Source of the DNA: Taeniopygia guttata
Lineage: Eukaryota > Chordata > Aves > Passeriformes > Estrildidae
Assembly: GCF_048771995.1 (NCBI RefSeq)
Contig: NC_133063.1
Location: 30,223,810-30,287,809, forward strand
Length of the DNA: 64,000 bases
Direction: 5' to 3'
The position numbers were made by a program, and so were the translations under genes. This document shows positions 52,260 through 61,677 of the stretch, one piece after another. The first letter of the stretch is position 1, and every line of letters starts with the position of its first letter. The notes under the pieces are model-generated. The model was not told the DNA's origin. It made no database searches and saw only the letters and a program-made list of their open reading frames with translations.

Positions 52260-52525
52260 CTTTGTAAGAACTAAATACATTTTATTCAGATAAAGACGTA
52301 CAATCAGAAAAGTATGAGAAACTTTGCTGAGAAACTAAAAAGGGACAATAGTAACAGTTATTTTCATTTCATAACTTCTGTCTAACAGCAATTAAATCAG
52401 CTTGTATATTAGCAATATAATGAATCAGTATATTGATGTTAACTAGCCTGCAAATCATTGTTTCTGAACTAATTTGGTTTCTATCTTCTACAGTTCTTCA
52501 CTGCTGTGGTAGATGATCAAGCAGT
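52260..52525 (-). other. HSD17B4: HSD17B4 3' UTR
   Basis: Sequence from the stop codon to the predicted cleavage site. It is AT-rich and free of repeats. The length (about 265 nt) depends on the poly-A signal at 52281-52286 being the one used; longer forms are possible. Confidence 0.55.
52281..52286 (-). promoter_or_regulatory. HSD17B4: HSD17B4 poly-A signal AATAAA
   Basis: TTTATT on the plus strand reads AATAAA on the minus strand, about 240 nt past the HSD17B4 stop codon. It is the first canonical signal downstream of the stop. Cleavage would be expected some 10-30 nt further, near 52255-52270. Confidence 0.65.
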
Positions 52526-52615
52526 TCAGAGTTTGGCATAGTCTTTCAGGATCATTTCCAGCTTCTGGCTCAGCATGATATTCCCCTTCACTTTTAGTTT
52601 GCCAGAAAAGAATGC
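52526..52615 (-). CDS. HSD17B4: HSD17B4, last coding exon (partial gene)
   Basis: This exon encodes the final 29 residues plus TGA of peroxisomal multifunctional enzyme type 2 (D-bifunctional protein), which in other vertebrates joins a (3R)-hydroxyacyl-CoA dehydrogenase, a 2-enoyl-CoA hydratase 2 and an SCP2-like lipid-binding domain for peroxisomal beta-oxidation. The residues read AFFSGKLKVKGNIMLSQKLE followed by MILKDYAKL, the very conserved end of the SCP2-like domain. The last three, AKL, are a type 1 peroxisomal targeting signal. The exon starts after a clean acceptor (pyrimidine tract then TTTAG) and in phase 0, which matches the phase-0 donor of the exon at 54567-54694. The related gene SCP2 ends differently, so HSD17B4 is the better call. 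No damage is seen. Confidence 0.95.
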   Translation of the reverse strand, partial: AFFSGKLKVKGNIMLSQKLEMILKDYAKL

Positions 52616-54566
52616 CTAAAAAAACAGAAGTGGGGTGGGGAAGAAACATGTATTCAACTGTTTACTCACAAAGCAAAGAGTTTCTAGAACAAAAAAAAAG
52701 AAGCCAAAGAATGGTTGTTTAGCACTCGGGAGAAAACCTTCAGTGCACAATGCTTAACAGTTATCAGTTATTAAAAAAACCTGTTCAATTCTAATACCAC
52801 CCAGAACCAGATTTTTTTTATCTATAGCGCAGACAAGGCCAACTGTGTCACTCATTTAAAAATTAAATAAAATAAATACAAAGCAACTTCAGTAGCCTCC
52901 GTTCCCTTTCCATATATAGGGCAGAGCATTTCTCCACCTGTAAAAACATGCCTCCACAGAATCTGATGGCAAAACTTCAGCAGGGCACAAAAAATTAAGC
53001 TCCAAGCATTATCCCCTCACACTACAAATATCCATATATCATTATAAGAAATGAAAAAATTGAATGAAAAGGCTATATAATGAAAATTAACAACTTAATG
53101 AAAATGTAAGCTACACACTCAAATTCATAACAAATATAAACATAAGCTTGTACAATGTATTATACACATATGCCAAAGAAATGCAATAGCTTTATTCATA
53201 GCATATTATATCGAACAGGAAATAAGCAAGATTTTGTTTCATTTGCAAAGTCATAAATCAATCAGTATTTTTCACTTCAGTACTGGTATAGTACATTTTT
53301 ATTCTCCCTGCTTCAAAGAGCTGTATAACTTATTTCAATCTAGTTTATATTTTTTTAAAACTAGTTTTGCTTTGCTATGGCTTTGCAGTTTGAAAACCCT
53401 TTGGAAGTTCCTTAAATATTCTTTTGCATAGTTCCATTAGCTTGAAATACATTCAAATAAAGAATAGAAAAAGCCAGCAGAAAAAAATTTGAATACATGC
53501 CTTGAGCTTCTTCAGATGGGAAACTACACAGAAACTCAAAGGAAACACTAATGCCTAAACATAGATGATGTTCCTGAATTGCAATCACTGTTCTTTAGCA
53601 TTCTGATGATTACACATCAACATCTTGCTTGTTTATGCTTTATGCCTGCTGTATACAGAGGGTCACAAAGAATTTTACTCATGTGGTATACAAGATTTAT
53701 AGAAAACATTCACCGTGATCACTAGTCTCCAATTTACAATCAAAGCCTCCAACAACTTCTGTTTGGGATCAAAGAAAAGAAAATGTGTGATATACGATGA
53801 GCTTAATTAAAGTTTTCATTTGCTCAAGCTTTAATCTGTAAGATAACATATTAAATTTGTGAGAGTTTAATTTACTTTTACACAAGGCATTTTTATTGGT
53901 AAAATTAGTAGTTTTAAGCAGTTGATTACTCCAACAAGCTGAAAGTGTAGATCCAGATTACAGACCTTCTTTAAATCTTTATTTCCCTGAAAAATATCCT
54001 GGTTTAGGTGAATTCTGACCATCTACATGCATGCATTGTCTTGACATTTCTCTATAATGCACTGCTAGCAATAAATCAGACCACTGCAACAAACATCAAC
54101 TTTCTGAAACATGACAATGAAAACAGCCTGAATGATCAAACTGACAAATCTAAGCTTTTAAATTGTACACCGTGAAGTACCAGGAAGTAAACAAACTCCT
54201 AAATTTGCACTGCCAGTCGTTATGCCACAGAATCACAGTTGGAAGGGACCCAGAAAGATAATCTAGTCCAATTCTAAAGTGAATGGCCCATACAGGTATT
54301 GAACGCACAACCTTGGTGTTATTAGGGCCCTGCTTTAGCCCCTTGTGGTTATCTTTGTCTTAAGATAATAAAGACACTCACACTTTCTAGCTAATTCAGT
54401 ATAAGATACTGATGTGCTTATACCTCATCTGACTGTGGTCTCCGCTGTCAAAACACCTCAGGGTTTAGGATTTCAGAATGCAAACAGTCATGAACCACAA
54501 CCTGATGTAAGGCAAATAATGTATGTCTACATACAAGACAATGTATCTGTGACACCCAGGCTTTAC
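52616..54566 (-). other. HSD17B4: HSD17B4 last intron
   Basis: A 1951-bp intron with a GTAAAG donor and TTTAG acceptor (minus strand). It is AT-rich and contains a tRNA-derived SINE at 54226-54354. No further exon is needed, because the protein sequence is continuous across it by comparison with the known family. Confidence 0.85.
54226..54354 (-). mobile_element. tRNA-Ile-headed, CR1-tailed SINE
   Basis: On the minus strand, the 5' part (54284-54353) aligns with tRNA-Ile(AAT) over nearly its whole length. The anticodon-loop region CTAATAACACCAAGG, the T-arm/B-box GCGTTCAATACC and the acceptor end GGGCCA are all visible; the A-box side is more decayed. It is followed by a linker and a CR1-like end (AGGTCCCTTCCAAC-like, here GGGTCCCTTCCAACTGTGATTCTGTG). 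This head-plus-tail design is that of the passerine SINE family named TguSINE1. It lies in the last intron of HSD17B4 in the same orientation as the gene. The tRNA is not functional: the D arm is mutated and it is fused to the tail. Confidence 0.85.
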
Positions 54567-54694
54567 CTTTTGGGGGGTGATCTTTTGTTGTACCACATCC
54601 ATGAAATCCTCATCCGAGAGAGTGAAGGTAGTATCAACAGAATTTCTGGCAGGTCCTTGATACACTGCTCCAGAGCCATTCTTTAAGTCAATTG
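54567..54694 (-). CDS. HSD17B4: HSD17B4, penultimate coding exon (partial gene)
   Basis: The 128-nt exon supplies two bases to finish a split codon (Thr or similar before Ile-Asp-Leu-Lys) and then 42 codons, starting [20 protein letters not shown] and ending in [16 protein letters not shown]. This is the middle of the SCP2-like domain of HSD17B4. The [14 protein letters not shown] and LSDEDFM positions are family hallmarks, and the preceding residue counts agree with an approximately 736-residue full-length enzyme. Splice sites are standard on the minus strand: acceptor CTTCTCAG just upstream, donor AAG|GTAAAG just downstream, phase 1 in and phase 0 out. The exon connects directly in frame to 52526-52615. 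The exon before it was not found up to 64000. Confidence 0.96.
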
Positions 54695-56768
54695 CTGAGA
54701 AGCAAGAGCAAACATAGTTTAATTTCAAAATAAAGATAAAAATTTCAGGCTTAAGAACAGTACTTTCCTTACCTATTATTATAAAACATCCAGTCTAAAC
54801 TATCAGCTACTTAGACAACAAATGAGGTATAATTCTTCTTCATCAATGAGAGAAAAAATTATTCCTATACTGAAGGGGAGGGTGTTTACAGCAAGGACTT
54901 CAAAATTCTTGCAGCGATGGTAAAATCTATTTTCGAATGACACTGAAGATGCACAAAATATTAATTAGTGCACTTACTGCAAAAATGATCAAATTAGTAA
55001 TAAAGCTCTGAAGTTCAAAACCAGCATCCTGCAGTCAGACAAGGCAAATGTAGTTGTTCAAACATACTACCATATTTTCCCAGGTCTGTTCCCCAGGCAA
55101 CACAATATAGCCTATTCTGCTCCAAGCAAGGAATGTTTAAAGCCTTGCCAATTATCTGTCTTTTTCTCCTGGAAAGACAAAAATTCCTCCAAGCGTCTGT
55201 AGCTTCAGAATGTTCTTTTCCCACACCAAATGACCTGCCAAAATAATATACTACAAAGCTAACACTATCAGGTATTATGTCATTTGTTTAGAAGAGTATT
55301 TTGACAGGATGTGCTCTGCCAAGTAATTCTCAGATTTTGTGAATTCCCATCTTTCCTTTACACCTTTGCCTCTTGATCCATCACAGCCCCATCCCACACA
55401 TTACTCGTGTGGATATATCCATAACAACATGGCATGTCTGGTCACAGAATCATGGATGACGGTTGCTCTTCATGGACAAATTTTAAGACCCTTGCCTAAC
55501 CATGGAGCGTTATCTCTGCATAAGCTATCTTATGTGCAACTCTTTTCCAAATAATTCTTTGACAGGGTAAGGGGAACTGTAGAGACTGGGAGTAGCTTTA
55601 GTCTATTTAAATCTTTCATTTTCTGTCTGCTTTAAGTAATTTTTATTTATCCAGTTACAACAGAACCAGAAGGAGACTTAAGTATATAACATTGCTCAGT
55701 GAGAAGTGACATAATAATTGGATTATTATTTTCCAGGTGATTTTAAGGTAAATTATAAATCCTGGAACAGATTTAATGCATATCATTAACTTCAAGCAAT
55801 ATGGGAAGAAATTAAAAAGGCTACTGAGTACCAGATGAATTATCTGCACATTTGTGTTTGTGGGTAGGGGTTGTGCAACAACATCCTTGCCTTGTAACCT
55901 AAACCAGCTGCTATATGGTCTAACATACCTGAGCCTTTGACATTGCTCCTGTAGGCAGACTATTATCAGGAAAACAAAAATCAAAAAAATAATCTACTGA
56001 ATCATGAAATGCAAGCCACACACACCAACCAAAGTCTAAGAGTGGATACCAGCTTTCAGATTAAGTTAACCAGGCCTAACTTCCATGTGCTTTTAAAATA
56101 CACCTCTACCCAAATGCTGCTAATGTTAGGCACCGTACCAGTGTAGCCAAACTGCTCCCTTTGAGATAAACAGCAAGGTCAGCAAGCACAACAGATTAAT
56201 TCACAAAACACAGACATGGTGTCTAGGATGCCTGCAGTTCCTAACTGGTTTGAATTACTTCTGGACCTTAGGAATCCCTTTTTGTATTTCATTCTAATGG
56301 CATTAATCTTTTTCCCTGTCCCTGCCACTCCTACACTGCTCCAGAAGGGACCCAGATACTGAAAGCTTGACATACCATCTCCCAAGACACAACTTCTCCA
56401 TCTTCACCAAGTACTGGCTGAAAATAAATTTTTATATACTTTATTGATAATACTGATCCATCAGTCTCACCAGTGTCAGGTTTAGATGACAAAAACAATT
56501 AAATAGGTGTAATGACTCAGAAAAGTTCTCACAAGCCCTAAGCTTTATTTTGAATATAGCACATAATTAACAGTTGTTACATTGTTGTACATTAAGATAT
56601 TACTTAACATTATTATAGTCCTTGTCCTCCTTCTCCATTTCCTAACCAAATCCCAAGACCATCATTTATCATCAATATCTACAATTAATACTAACCTCTC
56701 AAAGCACAACCATGCTTTTAACATTACATAATCATGGCACACATAATCAAGGTAAATCTTTCATATTT

Positions 56769-57990
56769 ACAGAATCACAGAATTATTAAGTTTGGGAAAG
56801 ACTCATTACCTTAACAACTAGACCCACTACTTAACAACTAAATGCCACATACTTGAACACTTCCAGATATGGTGATTCTGCCCTCTCTGTGAAGAAATTT
56901 CTCCTGATGTTCAACATGAACCTCCTGTGTTGCAGCTTGAGGATATTTCTTCTTGTCCTGTCACTGGCTGTCCTGTCCTAGAAGCAGCAGAAGCCAACCC
57001 TCACCTACAGCCTCCTTCCAGGCAGTTGCACAGAGCAGCAAAGTCTGCCCTGAGCCATCTTTTCTCCAGGCTAAGCACCCCCAGCTCCCTCAGCTGCTTC
57101 TCACAGGACTCGTGCTCCTGACCCCTCCCCAGCTCCATTGCCCTTCTCTGGACTCGCTTTACCACCTCAAAGTCTCTCTGGTTGTGAGGGGTCCAGAAAT
57201 GGACAAAGCACTTGAGGTGTGACCTCACCAGTGCCAAGTGCCGGAGTACAGTGACTGCCCTGCCCCTGCTGGCCACCCTATTGCTGATACAGGCCAGGAT
57301 GCCACTGGCCTTCTTGGCCACTTGTGCATACACTGGCTCATGTTCAGCCAGCTGTCATCTAAAACCTTCAGATACTTTTCCACTGGGCAGCTTGTGGCTT
57401 TCCAGCCACTCTGCCCAGCCTGTGGCACTGCCTGGGGTTGTTGTGACCCAATGACAGGACCTGGGATTTGACCTTGCTGAACCTCATCCAACAGGCCTTG
57501 GCCCATTGATCCAGCCTGCACAGATCTCTTTGCAGAGCTTTCTTACCTTCCATCAGATCAACATTTGCACCCAAACTGGTGTCGTCTGTGAATGGACTGA
57601 GGGGACACTCAACCTCCTCATCCAGACCAACATGATATTAAAGATATTAAACAGGACTGGCCCCAATACTGAGCCCTGGGTTGTGACTGGCTCCATCATT
57701 CCCCAGGCCCAGCCATCCCAGCCAGTTTTTTACTCAGCAAAGATAATATGACTGTCCAAGCTGTGGACCACCAGCTTTCTTAGGAGAATCCTGTGGGAGA
57801 TAGTGCCAAAGGCTTTGCTCTGGTGAGTCACCTGGTCATAAAAGGAGACCAGGTTGGTCAGGCAGGACCTGCCTTTTCTACACCTGTGCTGGCTTTGATC
57901 CTGACCCCTTGGTTCCCAGATGTGCTGAGTGATGGCAATCAAGATGGTATGCTCCATAAGCGTGCTGGATACCAAGCTCAAGCTGATCAC
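56769..57990 (-). mobile_element. CR1 LINE, 1.2-kb 3' copy
   Basis: Minus-strand CR1 retaining the last part of the reverse transcriptase and the 3' end. Recognisable pieces are a Gly-Arg-Ser-Cys-Leu-Thr-Asn-Leu block followed by a shortened Lys-Ala-Phe motif (about 57800-57885), the palm motif as Phe-Thr-Asp-Asp-Thr (57578-57592), a Leu-Gly-His-Asn-Asn-Pro block (near 57430), an Ala-Gln-Val-Ala-Lys-Lys-Ala block (near 57320) and a Val-Gln-Arg-Arg-Ala block (near 57155). The terminal repeat is at 56769-56780. The frame is broken by several frameshifts and by a deletion before Lys-Ala-Phe, so it is inactive. Confidence 0.95.
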
Positions 57991-58051
57991 ATCAAATCCT
58001 TAATCCTACCACAAGTTAATCTTTACTAGTCACTAGAAATTCTAAGTCTTT

Positions 58052-58089
58052 AAAAAAAAAAAACCCAAAACACCAAAAAAAAAAAAAAA
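58052..58089. repeat. A-rich tract
   Basis: Two A runs (12 and 15) separated by CCCAAAACACC. Simple repeat. Confidence 0.9.
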
Positions 58090-58344
58090 GAGGCAAGAAA
58101 ACCCAACCAATCTAGTGATACATTCTTTTTGCAAAAATGTCAAATGTCAAAAAGGTTATTTCCACTTCCTCTGAAGTCTTTTTAAATGACACGAAGATTT
58201 TTGGTAAGGAAGGAAAAAAAAAGGAAAAAAAACCATAAGCAGCCACAAAAGCAAAGCACTCTTGTTACAGCAAAACTGTCTTTTCTACAAAAACATGAAG
58301 AGCATTGTATTGTTACCAGAGCCATCCCTCTAATGCAAGTAGTC

Positions 58345-58369
58345 AAAAAAAAAAAAAAAAAAAAAAAAA
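58345..58369. repeat. poly-A run of 25
   Basis: Uninterrupted A homopolymer. The upstream 250 bp have no poly-A signal at the right distance and no recognisable coding sequence, so it is not called as a processed pseudogene tail. Confidence 0.9.
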
Positions 58370-60119
58370 GTGCTACTGTGGAGAAAGAGTGACCCAAAAT
58401 ATATCACATATTAGTATTCAGAGAAGGAAAGTAACTCCCCACCTTATAAAGAATGAAAAACCACCACAACAACTTGCTCAATTTTTTTCCAGGGCAGAAA
58501 AACAATTGAGACTAAACTATAGCACTAGGTTGTAGACAAATAAACCAGCAATGAAAGAAATAAGCTGAATGCCAGAACAGGTTTCAAGAATCAGAGCAGA
58601 AAAATCCTAGCTTCCCAATGACCAGACAGAGTTCCCTCTTGCTTGCCCTGTAGAATATATTCTATTACCCATCTGGCAGAAAAGTAGAATCAAGAAGTTC
58701 AAGTGATGAAATGTTAGTTTTTCTTCAAATTTTTACTTTTGCTTTGATATGCAGGTATTGTATTACAATAATTAAAAATCTATTAATTATTATCATCAAA
58801 AATATGCTGTTGTCAGAGATAAAATAAAAACAGGAGAAAATTCACATATATAGGAGTTAAAACACTATATAAAACAGTAGATACTGAAATTTTATAGCAG
58901 GTTGCCAAAAACCTAAAAACGTAATATTTGGGGTATGGATTTTATTTTGACATTGAAGAGTGCCTTACCAAAGGGTAAGGAGAAAAATATTTTTCTAGAA
59001 GAAAATTATTAATGGTTAGATTTTTTTTTGTTTGGTTTGGGTTTTATTCTGCTTTACAGTGGGAAAGTAAGGACAATACAAGACTCAACCACTAATCAAA
59101 TAAAAACAAGCATTACCCATTCTTGATTGCCTGAAGTCATATTGCATCACAAATTATCGAGCAGTGTCACTGTAATTTATCAGCTGTTCACCACTAACTA
59201 TGTGTAACAATTTCTTCCCAGTTCTCATAATAAAGTTTTATTCTTCTGAGAACTGGAAAGGAACAGAAACATCTCCTGCCTTCTTCACTAACTTCAGAAA
59301 CATGAAGAAAAGCAACAGATGGGCAAACTCTTCCAAGTACTGTTCTGGAGTGCTATTAACTATCAGCCAACAGATCTCAACAGCATTACCTTTTCTCTAT
59401 GGAAAGCAAAGTTGAAATTAAACCTTAACTCAAAATAAAAATAAAAAAAATGATATTTTATAATGCCTGAAAAAAAGGCAATTGTTGTATAGTAGTACAT
59501 ATGCAGGAGAGAGCAAAGCATGCTTTAGGTAGCGAAGCTAACTGGAAAAAACTGAGGTTGATTATCAATTAAGTTTTTTTTTTAAAAAGTGAAGGTAGTT
59601 TCAGTACCACTACACTTATCTCTTAAGTTTCCACACTTGCTTTATCTCTTTTAAAAAGATTTTCACCATCCCCTTAAATTAGACCAGCTTGTTTTTATAC
59701 AGAAATATCACTAATTAAGGCCAGTTGTCAGGGCTTACAGGTCAACATTGTTTACACAGCAGATAAGATGTCCAAAATTTCATATCCTGAGTGTACAGTC
59801 AATTGTTCTACACGTCTTCATGGCTTCACACTATCCACAGAGAACTACATAAAAGTAAAGGCCGCTGCTGGTTAAACAGACTGGTGTTTATAATCCTAGT
59901 GCCTCTATAAAGATGTCTCTCTATACCAACAAAAGCCAAATTCAATTCACAAATTTCACTTCACTTCTAAAAATCCTGGTATACTGCAGAAAGTAGAGAT
60001 CAAAATGTCACAGTTGCAGTTAGAAAACTATTAATAAATGTAAATATAGTAAAATAAAAGAACCTTCTGTTTTCTTAAAGTTTGAAAAATATTAGATTAA
60101 TTGCATGCATGAGAACAAA

Positions 60120-60622
60120 TTTCACAGAATCAGAGAGTCATTAAGGTTGGAAAAGAGATCACGGAGTCCAAGTTTTAACTGATCAATACCTTGACAACTA
60201 GATCACTACACTGAGTGCCACACTCAGTTATTTCTTGAACACCTCAGGGCCAGTGACCTCAGCACCTCCCTGGACAGCCCATTCATTCCATGAAGAAATT
60301 CTTCCTGATGTCCAGCATCAACATCCCATGACTGAGGTCCATTTTTGCTAGGCCTGTGATTTCTTACCTGCGAGAATAGACTGACCCTCACTTGCCTACA
60401 ACCTCTTTGCAGGGAGTCGTAGAGAGCAATAGGGTCCCCACTGAGCTGCCTTTCCTCCAGATTAAATACCCCCAGATCCCTCAGCTGCTCCTCACAGGAC
60501 TTGTGCTCCAGACCCTTTCCCAGCTCCACTGCCCTTCTCTGGACATGTTCCAGCACCTCAATGTCTTTCCTGAACTGAGGGGCCCAGAAATGGACATAGC
60601 ACTCGTGCTGTGGCTGCCGTCT
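60120..60622 (-). mobile_element. CR1 LINE, 0.5-kb 3' copy
   Basis: Minus-strand CR1 with terminal repeat at its plus-strand left edge (TTTCACAGAATCAGAGAGTC, 60120-60139) and the end of ORF2. Its C-terminal part reads Val-Gln-Arg-Arg-Ala-Val-Glu-Leu-Gly (near 60545-60519), Leu-Glu-His-Lys-Ser-Cys-Glu-Glu (near 60505), Leu-Phe-Ser-Gln-Val (near 60375) and a phenylalanine-rich 'Phe-Leu-His-Gly' end. One long frame remains (60224-60556) but there is no catalytic region. It appears to be of the same general type as the copy at 56769-57990. Confidence 0.93.
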
Positions 60623-61621
60623 TCTCTCATCTGCTTTCCCTCTCAGATCTGAAGAGGCTGAAGGACATTAGCAGAAGATACTGGAGCTACAACCATTGGG
60701 CAAGGGAGCAATGGGCCGTAGGGCCCGGATTGTTTCCAACACAAATCTGTGTAAAAGTGACAAGTCAAAAAATTAAAACACAAGACAGAACAACTATATA
60801 TCCAATTAAATAAGAGAAAGAGGCCTATCAGGCAGCCCAAAAGAACCAGAAACACTGTTTGTAAAGGCTTAGGAGGCCCTTACAAAGAGAGGCCTAAAAG
60901 AAGATAGATCATTAATTAATTAACATCAAGTCACGGCTTAAAACAAAAACCTCAGCCAAAATAATATTCTTCTTCACATACAAGTTGTTTCAGTGATAAC
61001 TTGTCAAGAATTTTGACCATACACTGAAATAGAATGTAGTATTTAGCTACGTGAACCACATTGGGAATTAATTTTAATGTCATATTTTCCTTTTTTGCTT
61101 TCTTGTAGCTATGTACATAATGGGATTCACGCTCCAAAATGGTAATTTTACTTAGAAAAGATAGAAAGATAATTCAGAATGGATCTAATCTAGCAGCATA
61201 ACATTTACAAAAATGATTTAAAATTCCTGTACACAAAAGATCAACTAATAACCACCAGGCCAAATTTAAATGTACAGTAAAATAGTGCAATTCTACTAAC
61301 TGAGTTGAATAACATCAAAATCTGAAGCACCTCTGAAAACCAGTCAAAATAGTGACACAGAAATAAATTCAAGCTATAGCAAAGGTAACATCATACTGTG
61401 ATCTTCAGTTTTTAAAGTAAAAAATCAATTTGTCAAAGGCTAAAATTTCTAATTGTGTAGAGAAGCTTACTTTCCAATAATAACTCAAAAAGTCAAGCAT
61501 TCAAGTAAGCAAATGGCATTTTCAATGTTATATATCCTGAAATTACTATCATTGCTCATTTGCATTACAAAAGTCTTGCTGATGACCATACAGAGATATT
61601 GTAAAGATCACATAAAGTCAG

Positions 61622-61677
61622 AAATCTTTTGGATTATTGTGAATATCCTAAATCTTTTGGATTATTGAGAATATCCT
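61622..61677. repeat. 28-bp tandem duplication
   Basis: Positions 61622-61649 and 61650-61677 are the same 28 bases (beginning AAATCTTTTGGATTATTG) with a single difference. Recent local duplication in an HSD17B4 intron. Confidence 0.95.

Noticed and set aside
54284..54353. Functional tRNA-Ile gene
   Set aside because: The D arm is decayed, the B box is mutated and the sequence continues into a CR1-like tail, so it is a SINE.
54414..54686. 90-codon plus-strand frame over the HSD17B4 exon
   Set aside because: The minus-strand reading is the conserved HSD17B4 exon with correct splice sites; the plus frame is its shadow.
55444..55470. CR1-like string CACAGAATCATGG
   Set aside because: Only the first bases resemble the CR1 terminus; the sequence that follows does not match the CR1 3' region.
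56927..58029. Plus-strand frames over 57-58 kb, some over 80 codons
   Set aside because: They are antisense to the CR1 ORF2 remnant, whose own minus-strand frame matches CR1 reverse transcriptase.
58345..58369. Poly-A tail of a processed pseudogene
   Set aside because: No coding remnant, poly-A signal or target duplication could be found upstream.
60392..60652. 86-codon plus-strand frame
   Set aside because: Antisense of the CR1 copy at 60120-60622.
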